Program-made: the position numbers and the translations under genes
Origin: Toxonevra muliebris
Lineage: Eukaryota; Arthropoda; Insecta; Diptera; Pallopteridae
Direction: 5' to 3'
Assembly: GCA_963691655.1 (NCBI GenBank)
Contig: OY829327.1
Coordinates: 64,926,079-64,990,078, forward strand
Length of the DNA: 64,000 nt
Notes under the pieces: generated by a model
The model's database searches: none
Seen by the model: only the letters and a program-made list of their open reading frames with translations
Told to the model about the DNA's origin: nothing
In this document: piece by piece, positions 35,761-45,075 of the stretch
How positions within the stretch are numbered: position 1 is the stretch's first letter
Layout: each line of letters starts with the position of its first letter

Positions 35761-36459
35761 GCAGATTAGACTAGATAGAAAAGAGGGACGTACAATAGAT
35801 CTTATAGGTCGCGGTACAACGACAGAAACCTCTATAATACAATACAATACAATCTTCGCAATAATAGATAGCTTTAAATTTATTTTTACATCATTAAAAA
35901 ACTAAGTGAAATATGGTTAAAATAGTAATAATATTATGGAGAAAGAAATTAAGCTTTAATTTTCTTTTAAAGTTTAATATTACTAAGTGACAGAATGATA
36001 GTGCAAAAAAAAGTTATCAAAAGCTTCAACATCCAAAATGGCCACCTTTTTCGCTAACAATTTGAGTGAATTGGTCTTCTATAATGAAAACAAGATTTTT
36101 ACATCGTTCTGGAGTATTTTATCCCTAACAAGCATTCACCGATTACCTTCATTCCTCGTCAGTTTGGGGAGCGTGCTTTGAAACATACATTCTATCCTTG
36201 CATTCCCATTTGATTACGAGTCAAGGCTAAGAGATGATCATTACAAAATGTCTCCTTTATCATTATGAATAAATTCCAATACTTTTTTAAGAATTTTGAT
36301 TTGAGTTTTGAAATCCGAAATGATGAAAACATTAACTACTAAGATTTTCCCCATCAAGAACTATTACTTTTTTTCTGGGTTTATATAATTTATAAGCATT
36401 CAACTTGGTTTCCAATACCACAAATTTTATAAAACCATTCGCGAACAAATATTTCGGAA

Positions 36460-38400
36460 CATTTTTTTCTTCAAAAGCCAGAAAAAAGTCCACTGTAGAG
36501 AGAAGATTCTTGAAAATCATGCAACCTTTAAGATTTTTCATTCTTACCATGAATTTATCCACCCACATTAATATTTTGAGGCAAAACTTTAACGGGTTTA
36601 AGTCTATAGCTATAACGAATTAAAACTTTAAAGATTTTATGACAAAGCCATCTCAAATGCTCATAGGGGGAACGATTTTTGAAGAGTTTCCCTTTACTAA
36701 CCTCTAAGGCATCTGAAAGTCGAAAATAGTTCTAAAATGTTTGTACATGGGTAGTATAATCAAAATTGTATCACTGAAAACCAAGTTGGATGCTGATGTA
36801 GTTTCTAATCATTTTGATAAAAAGTAGAACAAATTGGCATATGGCTAAAAATATTGGTAATAGAAAACCGTTTATACATAGTAACTCTGTCAATCATGCT
36901 AGGAATAAATCTTATTACAATTACGTAATATAGACTAACACTTACCAAAAGTTTCAAATCTTGAACCATACATAGACTGATGAAATAAAACATTTTGAAT
37001 TTTTTTAATAATACAATTTTTATTAAATTATTCGACTGATTTGTTGGCTTCTTTGCTAAATTTGCTCTTTCTACGTAAATAGTTATAATAATTTAATACT
37101 TAATTATAACACAAAATTATATTATAATACAATAAATATCTACATACATACATACACACACATATAGATATATATACATATATTTAATAATGATTATTAA
37201 ACCGAATTAATTTAACAAACCCACTTTCCACAAGAGGGGCAAAAATTCCCTCTCTTTTTAGCATTAGTTTTCTAGCAAAATGGTTGTCAGAAAAACCACG
37301 GCATAAGAATTCGGAACGAAGTCCATAGATTTATAAACTTGGAAAATTTAGGTACAACTCAAAACGGAGAGGGAACGACTTAAGAAAGAAGTAGAATATT
37401 GCTGTCAAAAATCCATGTGGATAGTGGGACTGTGAAATATATTTTTCTGGTTTTAATCAATGAAAATAGCTATGCTTTTATGGTATTTGCTAACCGCTAA
37501 TTTGAAAATTTTAAACTTATGTGAATAATTTGAATTCTTATCAAAAACTAATTTCCTCCTTTTTTATAGAAAATTGCACTTATTTCATTTACATGTTATT
37601 TTGTTTGTAAAGTTTATTATACTTGCTATTAAAACTTTAATTACTTCCATTAACTTTATCGCCACTACTCTTTATTGTTTGCACTTACACACATACATAC
37701 ATATGTATGTCACAAGCGTTTTCAACAAAAATGTATTTTACAACTAAAATAAAAATTAGGTATTGATAATAAACTTTTTTTTTTAATTTGTTCAAATTAC
37801 AATTGTATAAATATTTGCTTTGTATAATTTGCTGTTGTGGAGTTCATCTTATTGTGAATTGCTAGATCTTAAATATAAGGCACATGTGTATATTGGTATT
37901 AGAAAAATTAACATTTTTTTATAAAGCTTGCATGTAGTTTCAGAGAAATACTTAAATTTCTTCATAATTAAATTCTTTTTCGAACCAAAATTAGCCCCGT
38001 TCGATTCGTGCTTAAGTTACGTATTCTAAAATTTAATAAGTAAAGAAGGCAATCGCAAAGTCGATAATCATAGGGAGCTGGGATCCACTACACTGTGTTT
38101 CAAAATAATTAGATCAATATAAGGAGTGCGAATATTCTACGATTCTACATGTAAATAATACAATTAATTTAGTCTTCGTACAAAATAACAACACATGTTT
38201 CATTGGGGCTACCATCAGAGCAGAACAAACTTGCTAATAATAAATAAATGCTGTTAATAAATCACTAAAAAAACGGTTTGAAAGAAAAAAATGGAATTTA
38301 AAGGAATTTTATAAATTTCATACTTCAACCCATTCGGTACCATGGTGAAACCGGTGCACACTGGGCCGCTCCATATAAGAGAGTGCTCAAAATTCTGAAA
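36460..38400. other. Unassigned AT-rich intergenic sequence
   Basis: No gene or bounded element is recognised. An ACATACAT/ATATATAC microsatellite lies at 37141-37189 and a short CATACATACATATGTATGT palindrome at 37693-37711. Confidence 0.4.
37141..37189. repeat. Microsatellite (CATA/CA/TA)
   Basis: A run of CATACATACATACACACACA followed by ATATAGATATATATACATAT. Confidence 0.8.
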
Positions 38401-38935
38401 TAAGTTTTTGCCACCAAACTCATTTGACCTATACTTTTTAAGTAAATTTTAGATAATTTAACCCATTGGTGACCAAAGTAACATAAATGTAAAAGGCAGC
38501 CCTGCGTGTGGTAGCTATAGAGGAGTGACCTATGTTCACGGAGCGGGGAGCCGGTTAGTCGTTGTCAGAGGGAGCGGTTTGTGGACAGCATCAGCAGTAA
38601 GTCGTCAGTTGTCATAAAGTGCAGTTGTTGCTGAGCTGAGTAAGTCAGTTGGTAGCCGATTATTTAATATTATTGAACTTTGATTTGAATTAAATTTGAT
38701 TTTAACTAAATTTGAATAAATTTTGTATTTTGAACTATATATATTTGGATTTTTATCATAAACTTTATATTTGAATTGACTCAATAAAAACTAATCATTA
38801 CATAAATTTACACCAAACTCATTTAAATATATTTTTTAAAGAAAACTTTAGATGATTTAACCTATTGGTGATCATTATTTAACCCGTTGGTGATCAACAT
38901 AACATCAATTTAACACAATTTTATGTTTTGAAACT
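38400..38935. repeat. Direct repeat pair flanking a solo LTR
   Basis: CACCAAACTCATTTGACC...AACCCATTGGTGACC...AACATAAA (about 38412-38487) is repeated after the LTR as CACCAAACTCATTTAAAT...AACCTATTGGTGATC (about 38811-38872). A further AACCCGTTGGTGATC...AACATCAA follows. The block is a short local tandem repeat into which the LTR inserted. Confidence 0.5.
38488..38802 (+). mobile_element. Probable solo LTR (gypsy-type)
   Basis: A 315-bp block starts TGTAAAAGGC and ends AATCATTACA, giving the TG...CA ends of an LTR. It is flanked by TAAA on both sides (38484-38487, 38803-38806), a short TSD typical of gypsy-type elements. A CAATAAAA polyadenylation-like signal sits about 20 bases from the end. 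Base composition (GC-richer 5' half with CAGTTG/GTCAGT words) differs from the flanks. No internal gag/pol is next to it, so it would be the product of LTR-LTR recombination. Evidence is structural only. Confidence 0.5.
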
Positions 38936-39008
38936 TTCAGTACAACTTAAAAGAAGATTCCATAGTCAAACCTTTAGGCCACATGCAGGTATGTAACATT
39001 GATCACTA

Positions 39009-39286
39009 ATGGGTTACTACTTCTACTATGATGGCACAGCAGCCCATGAAGAGCCAAGGCCGAGCTTTTCGCATCCATTCATGTTGAGTGAGTTATATTT
39101 ATACACAAATGGAAAGGACCTACAAGTTTATGCCGAATCCGAACGGCGAAGTGCCTTTCGTAGCCATTTTTTTTTTTGCTCTTGGAGGTTTGCCATTGCC
39201 GGCCAAGAGGTGGTGCCGTGTAGAAAAATTTTTATTTTCCATTTGTTGATTTTTGAGCGTGCCGAGATATGAACCGGGCACCTTTT
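39009..39286 (-). mobile_element. tRNA-derived SINE, second copy
   Basis: On the minus strand a box B-like GGTTCATATCTCGGC lies near the start. The body (plus strand CCGAATCCGAACGGCGAAG, CTTGGAGGTTTGCCATTGCC, GGCCAAGAGGTGG) shares layout with the SINE at 12590-12665 (CCGAACGGCGG, TTGGTGGTTTTGGCATTACC). The coding-like frame over it is chance. Confidence 0.5.
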
Positions 39287-39934
39287 TTACGTCCACTTGT
39301 AATTGTTATGAGTGGAAAATATTTTTTACGTTGCCAATAACTTTTATTTTGTAAAAAATATTTTTTACGTCCACTTATAATTATTATGAGTAGAAAATAT
39401 TTTTTATGTTAAAGACAACTTTTATTTTGCAAGATATATTTTTTACGTCCACTTGTAACTATTATGAGTGAAGAATTCGGTTTTTATTAATTTTTTTTAA
39501 GCCTAGCATATGTCTACAGTGCACGAAGTGTAAAAAACATTTTAATGCTTTCATTGTAATTCTGCTATTGTTGCACGGTGAAAGGGCATATGCTACACAT
39601 AATAAAATAGTAACCCTAATTTACTTCACTTTTGCTCTTATAAAAAATTTAATCCATTTTGCATATATAAACTTTTCACGAATAAAATAAAATAGTCAAA
39701 AAAATTATTTCTTACCATGTACCATTACCTGATAACTTTCAGCAATGAAAAAACGAATTCTTCACTCATAATAATTTTAAGTGAACGTAAAAAATATTTC
39801 TTACAAAATAAAAGTTATTGGCAACGCAAAAAATATTTTCCACTCATATTGGCAACGTAAAAAATATTTTCCACTTATAATAATTATCAGTGGGCGTAAA
39901 AAATAATTAGCACGAAATAAGAGTTATGAGCAAC
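39283..39934. mobile_element. Foldback-like element with 78-bp repeats
   Basis: The left arm has TTTTTTACGTCCACTT at 39283, 39361 and 39439, an exact 78-bp spacing, each followed by TATGAGT(G/A)... and AACTTTTATTTTG. The right arm (39760-39934) carries the same words inverted (AAGTGAACGTAAAAAATATT, AAAATAAAAGTTATTGGCAA). A unique spacer of about 280 bp separates the arms. Tandem units in inverted arms are the layout of foldback elements. No coding sequence and no TSD are certain. Confidence 0.6.
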
Positions 39935-40138
39935 AAAAAAAAATTTAAGTTATATGTCCCTGGTTGCAAATACCATGGAAACGGAGAACTGAATCTGGGT
40001 GCACCCCAATTATGGACGAACTAACCTCATAATTTTGAGAAAAACAGGCGATTATTTGTGTAACCAAAACTGGGTTTAACCGTCCGGTCAATGACCAAAC
40101 TTTCACCATTCGTTCAATGACCGGGTACCCACGTATAT

Positions 40139-40726
40139 GTGATATATAGATGTCCCTTTCCCTCTTCCATTTCGCACGAAAAGAAAGAAACGTGTTTAGT
40201 TGGAATTCTACAAGCTGTATCAAAAACGCGAGAAGAATTATTCACTGTGTTTGGCTTTCATGAAAAAGTTACCCTATGTAATTATGTGCCAAAAAGAAAC
40301 AAGGTAGTAATTATGCTATCATCAATGCATCATGAAGCAAAAATTAGTGATAGTGCAAAGAAAAAACCCAAAATTATTGAGTTTTATAACTGGTCTAAAG
40401 CTGGAGTAGACACGATGGATAAAATGCTTGGTAGATATACTACAAAAAGATCAACTCAAAGGTGGCCTCTAGCATTTTTTTACAATATTCTCGATATTGC
40501 CTGCCTTGCAGCTTATATTCTGTATTATGAGAATAATAAAATGCTTGTTAAAAAATCGTATGAACGACGATTATTTCATCGGCATTGTAATCAAACACAA
40601 TGGCTGCATCCACGACTTTCATCAATTCCATTTAGTGAGCAAGCGCCATTGTCGGTAGCGAAAAATTTGTATGATACTTTTCACCGGTTGATTTTTGTAC
40701 AGCGGCTTATGTTTATCTATTTTTTC
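40139..40726 (+). pseudogene. piggyBac transposase fragment
   Basis: The C-terminal part of a piggyBac-type transposase: KVTLCNYVPKRNKVVIMLSS, then KKPKIIEFYNWSKAGVDTMD (including the late catalytic-core Asp of the GVDT/D box), RYTTKRSTQRWPLAFFYNIL and DIACLAAYILYYEN. KKP-I--YN--K-GVD--D and RRWP---FYN are hallmark blocks of piggyBac transposases. The N-terminal half is absent. The 3' side is cut by the hAT insertion at 40727, where the open frame runs into the hAT terminus. No Cys-rich tail or piggyBac TIR was found beyond 45076. Confidence 0.8.
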
Positions 40727-40869
40727 CAGGGACCGAAAATAATGATTATTTTGCAAAATTAAATGAAAAAAATCAACATGTTCTAATTGTCGGAGAGCAT
40801 AGTTGAGTACACCAAAATGATACTGGCTGCACGCTTTATTGAAACCAGTAAAGATTTTTTTTTTGAGCA

Positions 40870-41372
40870 TCACCCCTAAAAATCGAAAATAATTATTATG
40901 TATTGATTTTTATTTTTTAAATCTAGTTTAAAAATTATTTTTGATTTTTATGTTTTTGCTCATCCGAAAAAATTAACTTATGATTTTTATTTTTTTTTTC
41001 GAGAATAAAAATTATTATTTGAGTTAAATTTTTTTGCTTAAGAATAAAAATTATTTTTTGAGTTTTATTTTCATGCTCGGGAATAAAAATTATTGATTGA
41101 GTTAAATTTTTTTTTCGAAAAGAAAAACTCAAAACCTCATAAATCCTTGTTATTGCGAGTACGGTTATCGCATGTTCGGCAATTTACAATCGAATTTTCC
41201 GTTGAATATTTTCCTCCAACATATTAACCCTTTGGCACCAACAATTACGGGTCTTTTTAGCTCTTTTCTAGAAAGTTTCTTTTTTGACCCATTACGAGGG
41301 TTGATAGAGGGTTAATATGTTCCAAAAATATGCTGCTCATCAACTTTTACTATAGGTCACTGAACAACAAAA
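40870..41372. repeat. Long inverted terminal region of hAT, left arm
   Basis: Tandem units of roughly 45-55 bp, each with AATAAAAATTATT and GAGTTAAATTTTTTT-like parts (40965-41120), followed by a unique stretch ending TATAGGTCACTGAACAACA. The mirror copy is at 44500-44980. The outer ~140 bp of the two ends are less alike; the left carries an extra block (about 40775-40850). Confidence 0.7.
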
Positions 41373-41415
41373 ATCTGTATAGTTGGTATAATCATTAAGT
41401 ATTTATTATAAATAT

Positions 41416-43640
41416 TTAATAATTCATTTTTAAAAACAAAATTTTTTCTAAATTTTCCGATGACAAATTGCATCTAAGGTCACTTAAAACTAGCCTAAGT
41501 GCAGAAAATGACCGTTCCACACTTACTTGTGTGGCTGGAACACTGTGAACTATTTGGGATAGTGACCACAGGTATGGATATGTATGTCGTTTGTCGTTCC
41601 AGTAGGTCATTATTTCAACATTCAAGCCCACTGGTTTTGGTGCATAGCTTTCAATTTCTATAATTGCTTTCTGCAGTTCCTCATATTGTGATTCGTCACC
41701 CGATTCCTCATCAGATGGAGAGACCTCAATGGAATTTAAAAGACAGCCAAGTAAGGAAGTTGAGCTTTGGGATTGGGTATCGTTGATCTCGCATGTCGTA
41801 TTTGACTCTTGAACGGTTGGCACTTCCTGAAATGTACTGGATTCAGCTTCGTCAGTTTGTGCTCGATTAACCTTTGTAATAAAGTATTTATTAGCAATTG
41901 CATTGCAGCGTAAGGATTACAAGCTTTTACTTTGGCCTTCAAACTTAAAATCTGGCGAATTAATAGCTTTAAATGAGATCTAGCATACATCATTTTTATT
42001 AGCTCTTTAATTATCAAACGGCGTATTCGGGGATCCAGATACATAGCTGAAAGCACTGAAGGGTTTTCCAAAATTTGTACCTCTCGATTTTCCAAATGTT
42101 TAAAGAGCAGTTGACTGTTAGCACTCTTATTAGATTGCACTTGCAGCTTTAGTTGCATCCACAGAATGCAGAAGTCCCCTAAAAAAGTTGGCTGGATTGC
42201 AGTTTCAACGTTGCAGTGCTGACTGGTTCTAAAGTTTTAACCAGTTCATTTACTTCTCTCCACTCTATGTCAGAAAGCTTGCATTTTTTATCAATGTGGT
42301 CAGTGCAAAATTCTCTATACCCTAACCATCTGGTTACAATATCTATTAATGGCCGATTAAGTCCTTGAGCGGCCATGGTATACCTTCAAAGAAAATTGTA
42401 TAATGGCATTCATTAGTGCTCTTGTTACCCGTCGGGTAATTACCACTTTTCAGGTATATTTAAAATACTATAAAATAACATAGCTGTAAAAGAATAGTTA
42501 CTACAAAACCTGTTGTGTACACACGGTTGCCCACAGAATGTACCAAATTTTAAAAAACATGTACCAGCGTACCAAGCACAGAAAAATGGAAAAAATGTAC
42601 CAGTTTTGGTAGTATTGTACCAAAGTGACAACCGTGTGAGTACATGTAGAAGAACTACAGAATATGGCCAACACCGATCAAAACGTTCAAGTTTACGCTT
42701 TGCATACTTGCTACCTTACCTGTACGAAGGAGTTCTCAAAATTTTGACGATTTTTCTGACACGTTCAATTACTCCATCACTTTGAACGTCTGTCAAAAAG
42801 TCTTTCACAGCCAATTGTAAAGTATGAGCCGCACATCTTAACGAAGTTATTGACATAATTGCGATATTATTCGTCAATTCTTCTCCGTTGAAGTCTTCAA
42901 CAACACCATCTACTTCATCATTATTAGGGTTAAGGAGTTCCACTGCTTTCAACATGTTCCGACCGTTGTCGGTGGTGACGGAGTAAATTTGAGCTACTTC
43001 AATGTCAAAATTTTGTAATATATTCTCAACTTCTTTTTTTAAATTTTCTGCAGTGTGCCTTCTAGTTAACTCTATCATACCCAGAGTTTGTATGCAGAGC
43101 TTTGAGTTTACACAAATTTGGATATTTACTCCCAAAATACCTCGATCGTGTAGCGTAGCAGTGTCTAATTTCAGAGAAAGCATTTTACCCTTAATTTTGG
43201 CTTTAATTTCTTGTGTAACCGAATAGCATTTTGCATTGACAAGCTCATGAACATTTTTCGACGTTATCGCAGGTATACCTAAGCCAGAAAATATCTGTTC
43301 GGTTAAAATTTGAAAAGGGCGTGAATCAAAAAAGTGAAAAGGGCAACTTTTCGTTGGCCACCATGTCTACACAAGCATCTTGAACTTCGGTAACACTCAT
43401 TTGCACATTAAATTTAATTTTTTTCTTAACAATAGCATAATTTTCGCTGCATTTAGCTCTATAAACTTCATTATCATATTGTTCTTTATGGCTTTCCGAA
43501 AAATGCCTTTTTAAATTGGATACATAGCTTCCTTTAAAAGTCTTTTTGCAAATCGAACAAGTTGATTCATTTTTAGTTGAATCGAATGTAAATAACTCTC
43601 GAAATATTAAATCACGTTTTCGACCCATTTTGCACTGAAA
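41416..43640 (-). pseudogene. hAT transposase with BED-type zinc finger, broken
   Basis: The minus strand begins MGRKRDLIFRELF (about 43628) with a BED-type finger STCSICKKTFKGSYVSNLKR ending H-x-x-H-like FSESH. After a frameshift near 43330 the frame continues DSRPFQILTEQIFSGLGIPA and reaches LSLKLDTATLHDRGILGVNI (first catalytic Asp region), TTDNGRNMLKAV (second Asp) and CAAHTLQLAVKDFL. A small MITE (42518-42642) interrupts the middle. TRWLGYREF and later frames follow. The hAT dimerisation block SVPATQVSVERSFSALRLVL then ends the protein at 41416 with FLKMNY. Several frame changes remain, so it is inactive as it stands. Confidence 0.8.
42518..42642. mobile_element. 125-bp MITE inside the hAT transposase
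   Basis: CACACGGTTGCCCAC at the left and GTGACAACCGTGTG at the right are inverted ends. Inner TGTACCA(A/G) words are also mirrored. It interrupts the transposase between IVKILRTPSYR and TRWLGYREF. The TSD is not clear. Confidence 0.6.
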
Positions 43641-45075
43641 TTTTAATAGACAATTGAAAAAGTAACGGGACCAGTAATGACTAAGTAATGCCTTAAACAA
43701 AATTAAAACGTACTGAATCGCATGGAGTGGCACAGAATTACGGCTGGGTGAGTTTTTTTACCGTCGGGTTTTCTTCGTTTTTTATTTATTTCGCATTTTC
43801 TCTTTCGGAGTGAAGACACAGGGTTACATATCTTGCTTGTCTCAATACATATCTTATAAATCGAATTCATAACATGTCTTCGCTACGACAGAGAAAATTT
43901 GGCAGCGAGTATCCGTCGTCCGACGCAATTGTGTTTAAGATATAAAGTTGGGCAACATGTGAAAGCAAAGCGATTTTGTAAATTAACTGTTCTCTATGCC
44001 AACAACAACGCAATAATAAGTTTTTTTGCTGTTTTTCATCATTAATTCTCTAACGATGCCACTTATCACTAAGTAGAGCTTGATTAATGTTCGGCCGAAA
44101 CCAGATTGTGAATAGCCCTACTCATTAAAACCAACAGTATTCAAATTATATATTCTCTCACAAATGGGTACTCAATAAATGTTCAAGCCTCTCAAACTGT
44201 TTATCTCATAAATACTGCAAAACGTGCAGTTTTATATTTTCGTAATTAATTAAACGGAATTATCAAAATCAAAAAGAGACGTACAAACAGTTTGAGAGAC
44301 CTGAGAATGCATATTTTTCAATTATTTCTTAATTTTTAATTATGAAAAAAACAATTAAAGTTTATTTTGCAACATCAAATAATTTTTTAGTCTCGAAAAT
44401 AATTTTAAAGACTCACTTGTTCATTGCGTATAAAAGGTGAAAATTTGAAACATTTTTGGAACTTGAGTTTATTTTTACCAAAATCAACTTTACAGTTTTT
44501 TGTTGTTCAGTGACCTATAGTAAAATTTGATGAGCAACATATTTTTGGAACATATTAACCCTCTATCAACCCTCGTAATGGGTCAAAAAAGAAACTTTCT
44601 AGAAAAGAGCTAAAAAGACCCGTAATTGTTGGTGCCAAAGGGTTAATATGTTGTAGGAAAATATTCTATGGAAAATTTGATTATAAATTGCCGAACATGC
44701 GATAACCGTACTCGCAATAACAAGGATTTATGAGGTTTTGAGTTTTTCATTTCGAAAAAAAAAATTAAACTCAATCAATAATTTTTATTTCCAAGCATGG
44801 AAATAAAATTCAAAAAATAATTTTTATTCCTAAGCAAAAAAATTTAACTCAAACAATAATTTTTATTCTCAAAAAAAAAAAAAATAAAAATCATAAGTTA
44901 ATTTTTTCGGATGAGCCAAAACATAAAAATCAAAAATAATTTTTAAACCAGATTTAAAAAATAAAAATCAGACAATAATTATTATCGTTGATCGAAAGCA
45001 ATTAAAATCACAAAATAATTATTAAATTTCGATTTTTTGATATTGCTTATAATAATTACGGTCCCTGATTTTTTC

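Larger units (their letters stand above)
29998..35851 (+). mobile_element. Full-length LOA/I-type non-LTR retrotransposon with 12-bp TSD
   Basis: About 5.85 kb, flanked by perfect ATCTTCGCAATA (29986-29997 and 35852-35863), the duplication left by target-primed reverse transcription. The GC-richer 5' untranslated region (29998-30561) starts GGCTGTCATGCTGCC. ORF1 and ORF2 follow, and the 3' tail ends in a short ACAAT repeat (about 35836-35851) rather than poly(A). The order endonuclease, RT, RNase H, Cys-rich tail points to the I/LOA group. ORF1 and ORF2 each carry a frameshift, so this copy is not autonomous, but its complete ends and intact TSD suggest a fairly recent insertion. Confidence 0.85.
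29931..36060 (-). mobile_element. Old Tc1-like terminus interrupted by the LINE
   Basis: CAGTAGGTGGAAAAAATAAG followed by TTATCAAAA lies just left of the LINE (29931-29961). A second AAAAAAAGTTATCAAAA lies right of it (about 36006-36022), in the same orientation. With the LINE removed the two are about 230 bp apart, the spacing of the direct repeats in one IR/DR-type Tc1 terminus. Immediately inward, the minus strand reads KGGHFGC then stop (about 36033-36055), like a Tc1 transposase C-terminus. The rest of the element further right is too decayed to delimit. Confidence 0.4.
40727..45067 (-). mobile_element. 4.34 kb hAT element, perfect 8-bp TSD ATTTTTTC
   Basis: The ends CAGGGACCGAAAATAAT and ATAATTACGGTCCCTG are inverted. 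Perfect ATTTTTTC flanks both sides (40719-40726, 45068-45075). The termini are unusually long: about 40870-41372 matches the inverse of 44500-44980, including GAAACTTTCTAGAAAAGAGC and CGATAACCGTACTCGCAATA words. They contain tandem AATAAAAATTATT...GAGTT(A)AA units. A transposase gene lies on the minus strand between them. It is inserted in a piggyBac transposase. Confidence 0.85.

Noticed and set aside
40935..41132. Repeat-rich minus-strand frame (Ile/Phe/Lys/Asn-rich) in the hAT terminus
   Set aside because: It is translation of the AT-rich tandem units of the inverted terminus, not a gene.
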